Source: Ferrovibrio sp041906005
GTDB taxonomy: Bacteria > Pseudomonadota > Alphaproteobacteria > Ferrovibrionales > Ferrovibrionaceae
NCBI RefSeq assembly: GCF_041906005.1
Contig: NZ_JAYRJY010000001.1
Location: 3,038,001-3,102,000 of the forward strand
Direction: 5' to 3'
Length of the DNA stretch: 64,000 nucleotides
Shown: positions 27,155 to 39,087 of the stretch, piece by piece
Layout of the letters: the number at the start of each line of letters is the position of its first letter
Position numbering within the stretch: position 1 is the stretch's first letter
The notes under the pieces: model-generated
What the model was told of the DNA's origin: nothing
The model's database searches: none
Seen by the model: only the letters and a program-made list of their open reading frames with translations
Program-made: the position numbers and the translations under genes

Positions 27155-27985
27155 GGGGTTGAAGAGTTTTACGTTCGCTTCTGGGGCGTCCGTGGCAGCA
27201 TTGCCGTAGGCTCGCCGGAGGTGATGCGCTATGGCGGTAACACGTCGGCGCTCGAGATTCGGTGTGGCTCGCATCTTTTATTGTTTGATGCGGGCACGGG
27301 TATTCGCGCGCTTGGTGTTGCCTTGCAGCAGGCGACGGCGCCCGTCGATGCGGATCTCTTTTTCACCCATACCCATTACGACCATGTCTGCGGCCTGCCG
27401 CATTTCTGTCCGGCTTTTGATCCGCGCAATACCTTCCGCATCCATGCGGGACATGTCACCGAAGCCGACGGTATCAAAAGCGTGCTGAAACAGATGATGT
27501 GTTCGCCGCTTTTCCCTGTGCCGCTGGAAATCTTTCAGGCCAATCTGAGTTTTCACGATTTCCGTCAGGGCGAAGTGCTGCATCCCAAACCCGGCATCAC
27601 TGTCCGCACCGGCCCCTTAAGCCATCCCGATCTCGCCACCGGCTATCGCGTCGAATATGGCGGCAAGTCGATCTGCTATCTCACCGATACGGAGCATCCG
27701 GCCGAAGGGCTGGATCAGAACATCCTCGAATTGATCCGTGGCGCCGATATCGTGATCTACGATTCCATGTATACGGACGAGGAATATGCCTGCCGCAAGG
27801 GCTGGGGCCATTCCACCTGGCAGGCCGGCGCCAAGCTGTGCGATGCGGCCGGTGTGAAAACCTTCGTGGTGTTCCATCATGATCCTGAACATGACGATGC
27901 CTTCATGGATCGCGTGGCTGCCGAGCTTGAAGCCGCGCGGCCTGGCTCGGTTGTGGCCCGTGAGGGCCTGATCCTGCGACCGTGA
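27152..27985 (+). CDS. Metallo-beta-lactamase-fold hydrolase
   Basis: A 277-aa MBL-fold metal-dependent hydrolase. The metal site HTHYDH lies near residue 77; further ligands are probable in LSHPDL, TDTEH and FHHDPEHDD. The start, FYVRFWGVRGSIAVGSPEV with RYGGNTS, is that of a group related to phosphodiesterases and RNase Z-like enzymes. The physiological substrate is not evident. The GTG start follows an ideal ribosome-binding site. The methyltransferase gene follows 16 bp downstream. Confidence 0.85.
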   Translation: MGVEEFYVRFWGVRGSIAVGSPEVMRYGGNTSALEIRCGSHLLLFDAGTGIRALGVALQQATAPVDADLFFTHTHYDHVCGLPHFCPAFDPRNTFRIHAGHVTEADGIKSVLKQMMCSPLFPVPLEIFQANLSFHDFRQGEVLHPKPGITVRTGPLSHPDLATGYRVEYGGKSICYLTDTEHPAEGLDQNILELIRGADIVIYDSMYTDEEYACRKGWGHSTWQAGAKLCDAAGVKTFVVFHHDPEHDDAFMDRVAAELEAARPGSVVAREGLILRP

Positions 27986-28001
27986 CGCGCCTGGGTCATC
28001 G

Positions 28002-28859
28002 ATGAGCAAATCCTGGCGCAGGTTCCGCATGGGACTGCAGACTTTGGCCGCTCCCCTGCTCGGGTTGCGGCGGCAGGGTTTTTTCATTCCCTATCGCTAT
28101 GCCGATACGGTGGCCAATCGTCAGGCGGTCTATGAGCCGGCGGCAGAGCTGTTCGCCGCCTGTACGTCTGTTTTCCAGAATCTGCTGGATGAAGCCGGCA
28201 GTCATGCCGAGGCATTCGGCCGCATCGTGGCTGAACGCAAGGCGGGCGGGATAGGCCCCCGGTTTGACCAGAGTTGGTTCCCGACGCTGGATGCCGTTGC
28301 AGCCTATACGCTGGTGCGACGCCTGAAACCCGCGCGCATTGTGGAAGTCGGTTCAGGCCATTCCACACGGTTTATGTCGCGCGCGGTGGCTGATGCCGGA
28401 CTGGATACCGCGATCACGGCGATCGATCCCCAGCCTCGCGCCACACTGGCCGGCCTGCCGATCCGGTTCATGCCGGAAGTGGCGCAGACGGCTGACCCGG
28501 CTGTTTTTGCGGTCCTGCAGCCGGGCGACATCCTGTTCATCGATTCAAGCCATATCCTGATGCCGGGCACAGATGTGGACTGGTTGTTCAGCCGCGTGCT
28601 GCCGCAGCTGGCCGCTGGCGTGATCGTGCATATCCACGATATCTTCCTGCCCGACGATTACCCGCAAAGCTGGGCCTGGCGCGGGTATAACGAACAGCAG
28701 GCCGTGGTTCCGCTGCTGATCGGTGGCTTTCGTCCGCTTTTTGCCAGCCATTACGTGGCCACCCGCATGGCTGAGCGCGTGGACAGGAGCATTATCGGCC
28801 GTCTGCCGCAGGCAGAAGAGGCAATGCCAGCGAGTCTGTGGCTGGAAAAGTCGGTTTAA
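28002..28859 (+). CDS. Class I SAM-dependent methyltransferase family protein
   Basis: A 285-aa protein with the SAM-binding glycine motif IVEVGSGHSTRFM (about 113-125) and the acidic end of the next strand in ITAIDPQP. A later FIDSSHILMPGTDVDW matches the Methyltransf_24 type that often acts on sugars or small metabolites. The N-terminus has a hydrophobic stretch (GLQTLAAPLLGL) but is not a clear signal peptide. Substrate unknown. It is convergent with the permease gene at 28863 (3-bp gap), with no visible terminator between. Confidence 0.8.
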   Translation: MSKSWRRFRMGLQTLAAPLLGLRRQGFFIPYRYADTVANRQAVYEPAAELFAACTSVFQNLLDEAGSHAEAFGRIVAERKAGGIGPRFDQSWFPTLDAVAAYTLVRRLKPARIVEVGSGHSTRFMSRAVADAGLDTAITAIDPQPRATLAGLPIRFMPEVAQTADPAVFAVLQPGDILFIDSSHILMPGTDVDWLFSRVLPQLAAGVIVHIHDIFLPDDYPQSWAWRGYNEQQAVVPLLIGGFRPLFASHYVATRMAERVDRSIIGRLPQAEEAMPASLWLEKSV

Positions 28860-28862
28860 GGT

Positions 28863-30026
28863 CTAACGGTACGGGTCGGCCGCGTCGCGCAGGCCGTCGC
28901 CGAAGAAGTTGAAAGCCAACACCACCACGATAACGGGTATGGCCGGCGTCATCAGCCAGGGATACAGCGCCACCACGTTGATGTTCTGCGCCTCGTTGAG
29001 CAGCACGCCCCAAGAGGTGATCGGCGGTCGCAGGCCCAGGCCCAGGAAGGATAGCGCCGTCTCACCCAGAATCATTGACGGGATCGACAGTGTGGCCGAG
29101 GCGATCAGGTGGCTCATGAAGCTGGGCAGCAGATGGCGACCGATGATGCGTCCGGGCGAGGCTCCCATCAGGCGTGCTGCGGTCGCAAAATCCTCTTCGC
29201 GCAGGGCCAGAAGCTTGGATCGCACTGCACGTGCGAGACCCGGCCAGTCGAGCAGGCCCAGTATGATGGTGATGCCAAAGTAAACCAGGATCGGCGACCA
29301 TGTGACCGGCAGGGCGGCCGACAGCGCCATCCAGAGCGGCAGTTCGGGCAGGCTGCGGATCAACTCGATCAGGCGCTGGATTGTACTGTCGATCCAGCCG
29401 CCGTAATACCCCGAGATGCCGCCCAGCACGATGCCGATCAGGAAACTGATGGCGATGCCGATCAGGCCGACGGTGAGCGATATGCGAGTGCCATAGACGA
29501 TGCGCGAGAAGATGTCGCGGCCGAGCCGGTCGGTGCCGAAGAGATAGAATTGTCCATCCTCGCTGGGGCAGACGAAATGGAAGCGCATGGGGATCATGCC
29601 CCAGAATTCATAGGCGTCGCCCTGGCAGAAGAAGCGTAGCGGCTGTACCCGGCTGGTGTCGGGGAAATATTCGCGCTTCAGCGTTTCGGTATTCATCTTG
29701 AACCGGAGACCGTAGACGAACGGTCCAACAAATTCGCCTTCGTGGAACAGGTGAATTTCGTGCGGTGGTGCATAGATCGCCCGCGGATTGCGCGTCTGCA
29801 GATTGTAGGGCGCGATGAATTCCGAGAACAGGGTGGAGGCATAGATCAGCAGCAGGATCACGCCGCTCCACAGCCCCAGCCGGTGGCGACGGAATTTCCA
29901 CCACATCATCTGCCATTGCGAAGCGCGGTAATACCGCTCTTGCTCCGGTGTCATGCTTTCGATCGAATAAGGATCGAAAGGCGCGGGATTGACCCAATGT
30001 TCCGGCTTGCTGGATGTGTCGCGCAT
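28863..30026 (-). CDS. ABC importer permease, OppC/AgpC-like with periplasmic insert
   Basis: A 387-aa inner-membrane permease of the dipeptide/oligopeptide class. After the first membrane helix (about 50-70) there is a roughly 100-residue periplasmic stretch (including EGEFVGPFVYGLRF and FGTDRLGRDIFSRIVYG), then the permease domain with the cytoplasmic EAA-type loop in ARLMGASPGRIIGRHLLP. The long insert is known from importers for oligosaccharides such as the rhizobial agp system, as well as from some peptide systems, so a sugar substrate is possible. It is the last gene of the long minus-strand operon. Confidence 0.88.
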   Translation of the reverse strand: MRDTSSKPEHWVNPAPFDPYSIESMTPEQERYYRASQWQMMWWKFRRHRLGLWSGVILLLIYASTLFSEFIAPYNLQTRNPRAIYAPPHEIHLFHEGEFVGPFVYGLRFKMNTETLKREYFPDTSRVQPLRFFCQGDAYEFWGMIPMRFHFVCPSEDGQFYLFGTDRLGRDIFSRIVYGTRISLTVGLIGIAISFLIGIVLGGISGYYGGWIDSTIQRLIELIRSLPELPLWMALSAALPVTWSPILVYFGITIILGLLDWPGLARAVRSKLLALREEDFATAARLMGASPGRIIGRHLLPSFMSHLIASATLSIPSMILGETALSFLGLGLRPPITSWGVLLNEAQNINVVALYPWLMTPAIPVIVVVLAFNFFGDGLRDAADPYR

Positions 30027-30033
30027 GGCCGGC

Positions 30034-31059
30034 CTATTTCGCCATGCCGCCGGTGAGGCGGATACGTGGGTCGAGCAGGGCCAGCAGAATGTCTGAAATC
30101 AGCATACCGACCACGGTGAGCAGGGCGAGGAACATCAGGAAGGAACCGGCCAGATATTGATCCAGGGACTGCAGGGCGCCCAGCAGCATCGGTCCAGCCG
30201 TTGGCAGGCTCATCACCACGGACACGATTACCGAGCCCGAAACGATGGAGGGGAGCAGGTTGCCGATATCGGAGATGAAGGGGTTCAGCGCCATGCGGAT
30301 CGGATATTTTACCAGCAGGCGCAGGGGCGGCAGCCCCTTGGCGCGGGCTGTGGTGACATACTGCTTCTGCAACTCATCCAGCAGATTGGCACGCAGGCGG
30401 CGGATCATCGCCGCCGTGCCCGAGGTGCCGATCACAACCACCGGCACCACCATGTGCGCCATCAGCGAGGCGATCTTTTCCGCATTCCAGGGCTTGTCGA
30501 TCAGTTCAGGGTCGACCAGACCGCCCATCGAAACACCGAACCAGCGGTTCGAATAATACAACAGCACCAACGCCAGAAGGAAGTTCGGCGTGGCGAGGCC
30601 GATATAGCCCAGCAGGGTGAAGCCGTAATCGCCCCATGAATACTGCCTGGTGGCCGAATAGACGCCAATGGGGAAGGCGACGATATAGATGAACAGGATG
30701 GTGAAGAAATTGATCACCGCCGTCATCACCAGCCGATCGCCGATTAGTTCGCCAACCGGACGGTTATATTCAAACGACCAGCCCCAGTCTCCCTGCAGCA
30801 GGCCTGAAAAGCCGTTTGGACCTGGCCAGAACCCCATCCAGATCGCGTATTGCTCAAGCAGTGGCCGGTCCAATGCATACTGGCTGCGCAGGAACTCGGC
30901 GCGTTCCAGCGCGCTGGTTTCGCCCTGGGCGCGCAACTCGGCGATCTGGTTGGTCAGATAATCGCCCGGGGGCAGCTTGATGATGATGAAAATGAACAGG
31001 CTGATCACCAGCAGGGTGGGGATCATCAGCAGAAGGCGACGGGCAAGATACAGCAGCAT
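30034..31059 (-). CDS. ABC importer permease, OppB-like
   Basis: A 341-aa inner-membrane permease, partner of the 28863 gene. The N-terminal helix region LLLMIPTLLVISLFIFIII is typical of OppB proteins. Six membrane helices are traceable and the ATPase-contact loop reads VTTARAKGLPPLRLLVKYPIR. The QGDWGWSFEYNRPV loop after the first helix is the usual periplasmic element. The gene follows the binding-protein gene by 15 bp and precedes the other permease by 7 bp. Confidence 0.92.
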   Translation of the reverse strand: MLLYLARRLLLMIPTLLVISLFIFIIIKLPPGDYLTNQIAELRAQGETSALERAEFLRSQYALDRPLLEQYAIWMGFWPGPNGFSGLLQGDWGWSFEYNRPVGELIGDRLVMTAVINFFTILFIYIVAFPIGVYSATRQYSWGDYGFTLLGYIGLATPNFLLALVLLYYSNRWFGVSMGGLVDPELIDKPWNAEKIASLMAHMVVPVVVIGTSGTAAMIRRLRANLLDELQKQYVTTARAKGLPPLRLLVKYPIRMALNPFISDIGNLLPSIVSGSVIVSVVMSLPTAGPMLLGALQSLDQYLAGSFLMFLALLTVVGMLISDILLALLDPRIRLTGGMAK

Positions 31060-31074
31060 CGGTCTGGCCGTCGC

Positions 31075-32975
31075 TCAGGGCCGCAACCAGAAGGTTTCGG
31101 TGCGGTACAGGCCGACGAAAGCGCCGGGATCCCAGTTGAAAACACCTTCCTTCGGAATATTGGCAAGTTTCTTATTCGCGACGATGGGCTGAAAAATACC
31201 GCTGATCACACCGATACTGAAGGTCTGTTCGGCATGAATGGTCAGCATGCGATGCCAGATGCGTGTGCGTTGGTCCTCGTCGCCGGTGGCCATCCACGCC
31301 TCGTAGAGATCGTAAAGTTCACGGGCGGCCGGCATATCGATTGGTTCGCCGGACTGGCCGCTGGTTTCATACCACTGGCCCCATTTCGGCCATTGCAAGC
31401 CATATTGTGAAGTGGGGGCGAGTTCGTGCGGATTGGTGTTCGCCGTGGGCAGACCATTTTCCAGTCCGCTCCAGACCGACATGATCGCTTCGCCCGAGAA
31501 GATGCGGTTACGCACCACATCGCGCTGGCTGGGTTTGGCAAATAGTTTGATGCCGATCTTGGCCCAGTTTTCGCCGATCAGCTCCAGTACGTCGGTCTGC
31601 TCGGTATCCTCACCGGCGGTTTCCACCACGATCTCCAGCGGACGCCCGTTGGCCATCAGGCGGACGCCATTTCCGTCACGCTTGCTCAGGCCCAGTTCAT
31701 CCAGCAGGCGGTTGGCCGTGGCCACATCCAATGTGGCATTGGTCGACTGGTATTCCGGCTTGAACAGCGGGCTGTCGGGCAGGACCGTGTTGTTGGATTC
31801 GATGGCCAGACCGAAATACAGCGACTCGTTGATGGCCTGGCGATCGATCGCCAGAGACAGGGCGTGGCGGAAGCGCGCATCGCGCATCAGGGCGCGCCAG
31901 CTTGGGTCGGTGGCATTCAGGTTGGGATACAGCGTGAAATGCGAGCCTTTGGCCGTGCGCCACAGAAGCGTTTTGTAGCCCGCCCGTTTCTCGTTCTCTT
32001 TCAGGAAGGTGAAGTTGTTGAACGTGATGTTGCGGAATTGCAGGTCGGCTTCGCCGGCGCCGGCCTTGGCCGGGATCAGCTTGGCATCGGCCTGACTGAA
32101 GATAATGCGATCGATATAGGGCAGTTGCCGGCCATTGGCATCAACGCGATGGAAATAGGGATTGCGCGTCGCCACGAAGCGGATTGCGGGTGGCCGCGTG
32201 GTCATCATCCAGGCATCCAGGCCGGGCAGGTCGGGATTGTCCCCTTCCACCATGTTGTCCATGCGATTGTGCAATGCGGCCCAGCTGGCGCGCTTTTCAG
32301 CGGCGACCAATGCGGCCAGCTTCTGGGGATCGGCATATTTGGCGTGGAACTGCTTCAGGTAATGCGCCGGGCGATAGAGATAGAACGCTGAGGTGCCGGC
32401 AATGCGCGGCAGGAAACCCGGGTTGCGTTTTGACCAGCTGTAACGGATCGTGGCCTCATCCAGGAATTCCACCTTCGGCCTTTCGCCATCGACCATCAGG
32501 CTGGCCGGTGGGCCGGCCGGGTTCAATTCCTTGTTGTTGGCGACATCTTCCCAGTAATAGCGGAAATCCTCCGCCGTGAAAGGCTGGCCGTCCGACCAGC
32601 GATGGCCCTTGCGCAGGTGGAAGGTGAAGATACGTTCGTCTTCGACTTCAAGCTTTTCGGCCAGGTCGGGCACGAACCGGAATTTCTCATCGTATACGAC
32701 CAATCGCGTGTAGCCGATCACGTTCAGCAGACGCACGTCGCGGGCGCGGCCGATCAGGGTGCGTAGATCGCCGCCCGGTTGGCCGGCTTCCCGCGGCGAT
32801 TGGAAATTGACGACCAGTGGAACGGTCGGGATTCGAGCGGTTACCGGTGGCAATTTCCCGGCCGCGACATCGGCGGCAAATGCCGGCGTTTCCTGCAGGT
32901 CGGGTGTCTGCGCGCGGACCGGCCCCAGTGATACGACAAAAGCGGCAGCCAGAATGGTCAGTCGGAAAGCGGTCT

Positions 32976-32979
<4 letters not shown>
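31075..32979 (-). CDS. ABC importer solute-binding protein (family 5, large type)
   Basis: A 634-aa periplasmic binding protein of extracellular solute-binding family 5. It has a Sec signal peptide (residues 1-23, cleavage near VRAQ). The family signature region is EKLEVEDERIFTFHLRKG and WSDGQPFTAEDFRYYWEDV. It is longer than typical OppA (about 540), close to the size of YejA- and AgpA-type proteins that bind long peptides or oligosaccharides. It overlaps the ATPase gene by 4 bp (ATGA), so receptor and ATPase are co-translated. The ligand cannot be read from the sequence. Confidence 0.9.
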
Positions 32980-34879
<1,900 letters not shown>

Positions 34880-34883
<4 letters not shown>

Positions 34884-35386
34884 CGCCGCGCATCCTTCGG
34901 GGCGATGGCCGGCAGGCGTGCGGCATTCAGGCGCGTCGCCTCGCTCAGGGCGACGCCACGCGCAGTGGCGGCGGCGATGGCCTGCTCGACCAGGACCGGA
35001 AATCCGATCAGATCGCTGTCAGCGCGCAAGATTCCTTGTTCCCCTTCGATCGTCAGCTGCAGCCAGCCTTCGCTGCGATCCCGGCGGGTCGAATAATACC
35101 GCAGGGTCACGTTGCGAAGGCCAGACCACGGCATGACCAGCTGCCGCCCCAAACCCCATCGGCCGGATCGTGCTGCCCCAGACGCGTCGAGCGTGATCTC
35201 GATCTGTTGGCGCCACACCGTGATGGCGCCAAGCCAGGCCAGCAGCAAACTCAATCCGACCAACAGCGTAAAAATGACAGATTGAGGCGAGGCAAACAAC
35301 AGCAGTCCCAGGCAGATGGCGAGCCCGATCCCAGCCCGCAGGTAGTCCGGCCAGAGCCGGGAGAGGGGGTAATACAGCCGGGTCAT
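34880..35386 (-). CDS. Small membrane protein with bacterial-PH-like domain
   Basis: A 168-aa protein with two adjacent membrane helices (about 18-36 and 40-56), then a soluble beta-rich part (WRQQIEITLDASGAARSG and MPWSGLRNVTLRYYSTRRD) that resembles a bacterial PH-type domain. Function unknown. ATG at 35386 overlaps the deacetylase stop by 4 bp; a longer upstream frame is non-conserved. It overlaps the ATPase gene by 4 bp, so it is firmly embedded in the operon and is probably an envelope accessory. Confidence 0.72.
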
Positions 35387-36198
35387 GACGTCCGCGTTAC
35401 AGGGGGGGCGGATTCCGCCGGGCGGCCAATGGTCAGGGCTGTGGCGGTATCCAGCCACTGGCCGGCCGGATGGGTCGCAACAGCAGCGATGAACGTTCCC
35501 ACGAAGTCCCACAGAAAGGCGTCATGGCGCAGATGGTGGGTCAGAAAACCCACAGGTTGCAACGGATTTACGCCCCCGCGCATGCCGTGCAGCAGGGCCA
35601 CCGCCGCCTTCAAGCTGGCCTCTGCGGTCTCAGGGTGATTGTTACCGTGCCAATCGATGGGATCGAGCTGGGTATTCAGCCAGGCCAGGCCCGGCGCAGC
35701 CCAATAGGCCTCTCGCGGTTTGAAAGCCGAAACCGCGCTGAAGCCCATTTCGGCCAGATCGGGCAGCATATCGGGCGCCATGCGGTTCCAGGGGGGTACA
35801 AAAACCGGTTGGCGGAACTGGGGAGGCAATTTCGCGGCGAGAAGCTGCTGTCCCTGCTGGATATCGCTTAACCGCGCCTGCAATGGCCGGTTGGCAGGAA
35901 ATTCGGATTTCTTCTCGCCAGCCATCGCGTGATTGTGATGGGCATAGCCATGCTGCAGTGCAACAATGCCGGACTGTAGGGTAAGACGTTCTGCCAGACG
36001 AATTTCGGCCAGCGCAGGAATAACAGCCAGGGCCAGCGGCGCCCCAGTGCCGGTTTGCAGCTCCAGCAAGCGATCAAGGGCCGGGCTTGCTTTTGCCGCG
36101 TCGTCGTCTCGCCACCAGAAATACGCCTGCCGTCCCTCTGCCGCCCAGAGATCGAGTTCGGCCGTCAGTTCGGCCCAGGCTGCGGGGCGGCCGGTCAC
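35383..36198 (-). CDS. Polysaccharide deacetylase-like protein
   Basis: A 271-aa cytosolic protein (no signal peptide) of the polysaccharide deacetylase / NodB-like fold. The metal-binding Asp pair lies in WWRDDDA (31-33) and the His pair in HGYAHH (H83, H87); FVPPWNRM follows as motif 3. The family removes acetyl groups from sugars, usually outside the cytoplasm, so a cytosolic sugar-precursor substrate is suggested. The gene overlaps its neighbours by 4 bp each and lies between a glycosyltransferase and the small membrane protein. Confidence 0.85.
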   Translation of the reverse strand: MTGRPAAWAELTAELDLWAAEGRQAYFWWRDDDAAKASPALDRLLELQTGTGAPLALAVIPALAEIRLAERLTLQSGIVALQHGYAHHNHAMAGEKKSEFPANRPLQARLSDIQQGQQLLAAKLPPQFRQPVFVPPWNRMAPDMLPDLAEMGFSAVSAFKPREAYWAAPGLAWLNTQLDPIDWHGNNHPETAEASLKAAVALLHGMRGGVNPLQPVGFLTHHLRHDAFLWDFVGTFIAAVATHPAGQWLDTATALTIGRPAESAPPVTRTS

Positions 36199-37349
36199 GT
36201 CCGTCGGTCCACGAAGCTGCGGACCAGCCGTACTGTTTCATCCGTCCCATCCAGACGGATACCGGGACCGTCAGGGCGTGGCGCGGTCAGGGCCAGATCG
36301 ATGGCATGCGCCAGCTTGGCCGGATTCAGGTCACTTTCGCGCAATACCTGCAGCAGGCCGCGATCGGCCAGCAGGTTGGCGCGTAAAGCCTGTTCGGTCT
36401 CCTCGCCGCCGGCAAAAGGCACCACCACAGCTCGCGCGCCGCTGGCCAGGGTTTCCATGACGGTATTGTAGCCAGCCTTGCTGATCGACAGCAGACAATG
36501 GCGCAGCATGCCGGAAAAGTCGGGTCGCACGGTCTCGATGATAACCCCATCGCCAGCCATGCGCCGCAGATCTTCTACGGCTTCAGGTTTTTCATGCGGG
36601 CTGACCAGGATGCGCCAGGGCTTGTCATGCGCCGCCGAGAGCGGCCGGGCTGCCAGCGCGGCATGGAACAACGGCAATCCCACCGCACCGCCGCCGGCGG
36701 AAACCAGCACCTCGCCCTTGCCGGCAGTCGTTTGCGGAATGCTGTGACGTTCGACGATATAGCCGGTGTAATGCAGCCGGTCGGCAATACGTTCAGCCAG
36801 CGGGAAGGTCTTCTCGAATGGCACGAAAGCGGGATCGCCGTGGATCAGTGCGGCATCGTAGTAATCCTGCAGCCAGGCGATGCTGTCTAGATCGCGTTCG
36901 GGTTTGGTGCGGTCGACCAGGATGTCGCGGACCGAGCAAAACACGGCAGGCCGCTTCACCAAGGCTTTGGCATGGGCCAGAAGCGGCAGCAATTCGAACC
37001 GCATCGGCCGGCGGCCGAACGGGAACAATTCGGTCAGCAGCGCATCGGGGGCGAAGCGGTCGAAGATATCCTGAAGTTTTTGAATGCGCATGGCGCGCCA
37101 TTCGTCGGTGATCTGCGTGCCGGTTTCATCCAATAGAATGCGGAAACTGGCATCCTTGGCGCGTGCAGGCGGCAGTTGTTCAAAACGCACGCCGTCCAGG
37201 CCATGGAGAGTTGGGTCGGGCATGCCGCCGGAAACGAGCAGGGTTTCCCAGCCGTGGCGTGCGAAGGCACGCGCAATCGCGGCCACACGATGAAGGTGTC
37301 CGACGCCCAGCAAATGCTGCACATAGATCATCACGCGCGGCGCGGTCAT
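36195..37349 (-). CDS. GT-B glycosyltransferase (MurG/GT28-like)
   Basis: A 384-aa protein. The N-terminal motif QHLLGVGHLHRV (11-22) is the GxGHxxR element of MurG-like enzymes, and the C-terminal nucleotide-sugar site is in ISKAGYNTVMETLASG. No membrane helix is seen, so it is a soluble or peripheral enzyme acting on nucleotide sugars. It resembles the gene at 40354 in family and both occur in one operon. It overlaps the phosphatase and deacetylase genes by 4 bp. Acceptor unknown. Confidence 0.85.
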   Translation of the reverse strand: MTAPRVMIYVQHLLGVGHLHRVAAIARAFARHGWETLLVSGGMPDPTLHGLDGVRFEQLPPARAKDASFRILLDETGTQITDEWRAMRIQKLQDIFDRFAPDALLTELFPFGRRPMRFELLPLLAHAKALVKRPAVFCSVRDILVDRTKPERDLDSIAWLQDYYDAALIHGDPAFVPFEKTFPLAERIADRLHYTGYIVERHSIPQTTAGKGEVLVSAGGGAVGLPLFHAALAARPLSAAHDKPWRILVSPHEKPEAVEDLRRMAGDGVIIETVRPDFSGMLRHCLLSISKAGYNTVMETLASGARAVVVPFAGGEETEQALRANLLADRGLLQVLRESDLNPAKLAHAIDLALTAPRPDGPGIRLDGTDETVRLVRSFVDRRT

Positions 37350-37936
37350 GCCTTTGGCTCCAGCGATATATTGGCCGCCAGCAATTCGGGCCGACCGGCA
37401 TCAGTGATACGAAATTCCTGCAGGCAGCGCCAATCCAGTTTCACCGGCGGCTTGCCCAGCATCGGCCAATCGAAGGCCAGCGCGAGGATGGCGCGGATGA
37501 CGCCTTTATGGGTCACCGCACCGGCATCCTCCCCCATGGCGGTCAGGCTTTTTAGCCAGGGCAGCAACCGGGCCTGTACCTGGCGCGGGCTTTCGCCGCC
37601 GGGTGGTTGCAGATCGAGGCCGCGGTCTTCATTCGCAGTGAAAGTCGGGCCATACCTGGCCTGCAATTCGGCTATGGTGTGGCCCTCATAATCGCCCCAA
37701 TTCATCTCGATCAGGGCCGGTTCGATAACGGGCCGCAGTCCCAGCGCCGTCGCTGTCTGGCAGGCGCGTTGCAGCGGACTGCAATACCAGACCCGCGCCC
37801 CATAAGTCTGGGGCAGGCGGTTGCGAGCAACCTGTTCATGACCAACTGCGGATAGGGGAATATCCGTGTGGCCTTGCAGGCGGCCAACTGCGTTCCATTC
37901 CGTCGCACCGTGGCGCAGCAGGGCAAGGCGGATCAT
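37346..37936 (-). CDS. Histidine phosphatase family protein
   Basis: A 196-aa phosphoglycerate-mutase-like phosphatase. The catalytic RHG motif occurs as RHGATEWN (8-15), the second Arg in SPLQRACQTA, the Glu in EMNWGDYEG, and the final catalytic His in VTHKGVIRA. In sugar operons such enzymes often remove phosphate from sugar phosphates or nucleotide intermediates. It overlaps the glycosyltransferase genes on both sides by 4 bp. Confidence 0.88.
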   Translation of the reverse strand: MIRLALLRHGATEWNAVGRLQGHTDIPLSAVGHEQVARNRLPQTYGARVWYCSPLQRACQTATALGLRPVIEPALIEMNWGDYEGHTIAELQARYGPTFTANEDRGLDLQPPGGESPRQVQARLLPWLKSLTAMGEDAGAVTHKGVIRAILALAFDWPMLGKPPVKLDWRCLQEFRITDAGRPELLAANISLEPKA

Positions 37937-39072
37937 GCCGGCAATCCCGATCTGGCAAAGATGTCTTGCAACCGCCGCTGTGCCGCGACCATCGATAGAT
38001 GTGCCTCGACATGTTCGATCGCAGCACGGGCCATGTTTTGGCGTCGCGTGGTGTCTTTCAGCAAGTCGCGCAGGGCAGTAGCCAGACTCTCAGGCTGGGC
38101 GTCGGTGGTTAGCCAGCCGGTTTCGCCATGGTGCACGATGTCGGGTACGCCGCGCGTATTGACCGATAGCACCGGCAAACCGGCGGCCTGTGCTTCCAGC
38201 AAAGCCATGCCGTAGGCTTCGTTGATGGCCGGCCAGACGTAGAGATCGCAGGCCGCGTAAATCCCCGGCAGGTCAGCGGCTTCAAGCTGGCCGCTGAACC
38301 GAACCCGATCACTGGCGAATGCGAATGCCTGTGCGACTGCGCGACGTTCCGGTCCATCGCCCACCAGCAGAAGCTGCCAGTCTGTATCCATTGCCAGTGC
38401 CAGCATCTCGGCCAGGCGCAGGAACGAGGCCATCTTGTCTCCGGCCCGCATCATCCCCACGGCGAGCAGCCATGGTTGCCCCGGTGCCAGGCCGAAGCGT
38501 TGCGCAACGACGCGGCGATGCCGGTCGTGCTGGGCCGCGGCGGCGGCAAAAGCCTGATGGTCGAGAAAAGGCGGGAAGGGATGCACTTTGTCGGCCCCGG
38601 CAAACGCAGACAGGCAGATCCTGTCCAGGGCCGTGATCGGCAACAGGATATCGGCGGAACGGATGGCGCGGGCGGCCTGGGCATAGCCGGCAGCCCAGGG
38701 GCTGTGTTCGCGTTTGGGCGCCACTGAGGGCTCGGCGATCACATACGGCAGTCCGTAGCGCTGTTTCAGCGCGGGCCCCAGATAATCGGCGGCCTTGTGA
38801 TAGACATGATAAGTGAACAACAGGTCTGGCCGTGTTGCCGGATTGGCCTGCCACGCCGCGGCCAGGCGTTCGATCTCGCGTGTCGCTGCCATGGCAGTGC
38901 CGGCTTCCTGTGCCGGGTCACCATCACGGTTATAGCTGCGTAGAGTAGACAGGGTTTCGACCTGATGACCCAAATTCCGCAACAATTGCATGAATAGTCT
39001 CGCCATGCGGCGGTCGCCCGATGGGGCCGCGTGGTCCGGCGGCTTGAGAGGGGCGTAAAATCCGATGCGCAT
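37933..39072 (-). CDS. Glycosyltransferase family 4 protein
   Basis: A 379-aa GT-B enzyme. The Rossmann N-domain starts MRIGFYAPLKPPDHAAPSGD, and the C-terminal donor-site motif is EAYGMALLEAQAAGLPVLS. It is presumably retaining and peripheral to the inner membrane. It follows the 39088 glycosyltransferase by 15 bp and overlaps the phosphatase gene by 4 bp. With three other glycosyltransferases in the same run it probably adds sugars to an oligosaccharide or glycolipid. Confidence 0.88.
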   Translation of the reverse strand: MRIGFYAPLKPPDHAAPSGDRRMARLFMQLLRNLGHQVETLSTLRSYNRDGDPAQEAGTAMAATREIERLAAAWQANPATRPDLLFTYHVYHKAADYLGPALKQRYGLPYVIAEPSVAPKREHSPWAAGYAQAARAIRSADILLPITALDRICLSAFAGADKVHPFPPFLDHQAFAAAAAQHDRHRRVVAQRFGLAPGQPWLLAVGMMRAGDKMASFLRLAEMLALAMDTDWQLLLVGDGPERRAVAQAFAFASDRVRFSGQLEAADLPGIYAACDLYVWPAINEAYGMALLEAQAAGLPVLSVNTRGVPDIVHHGETGWLTTDAQPESLATALRDLLKDTTRRQNMARAAIEHVEAHLSMVAAQRRLQDIFARSGLPA

Positions 39073-39087
39073 GAGTGTCGCCTTGGC

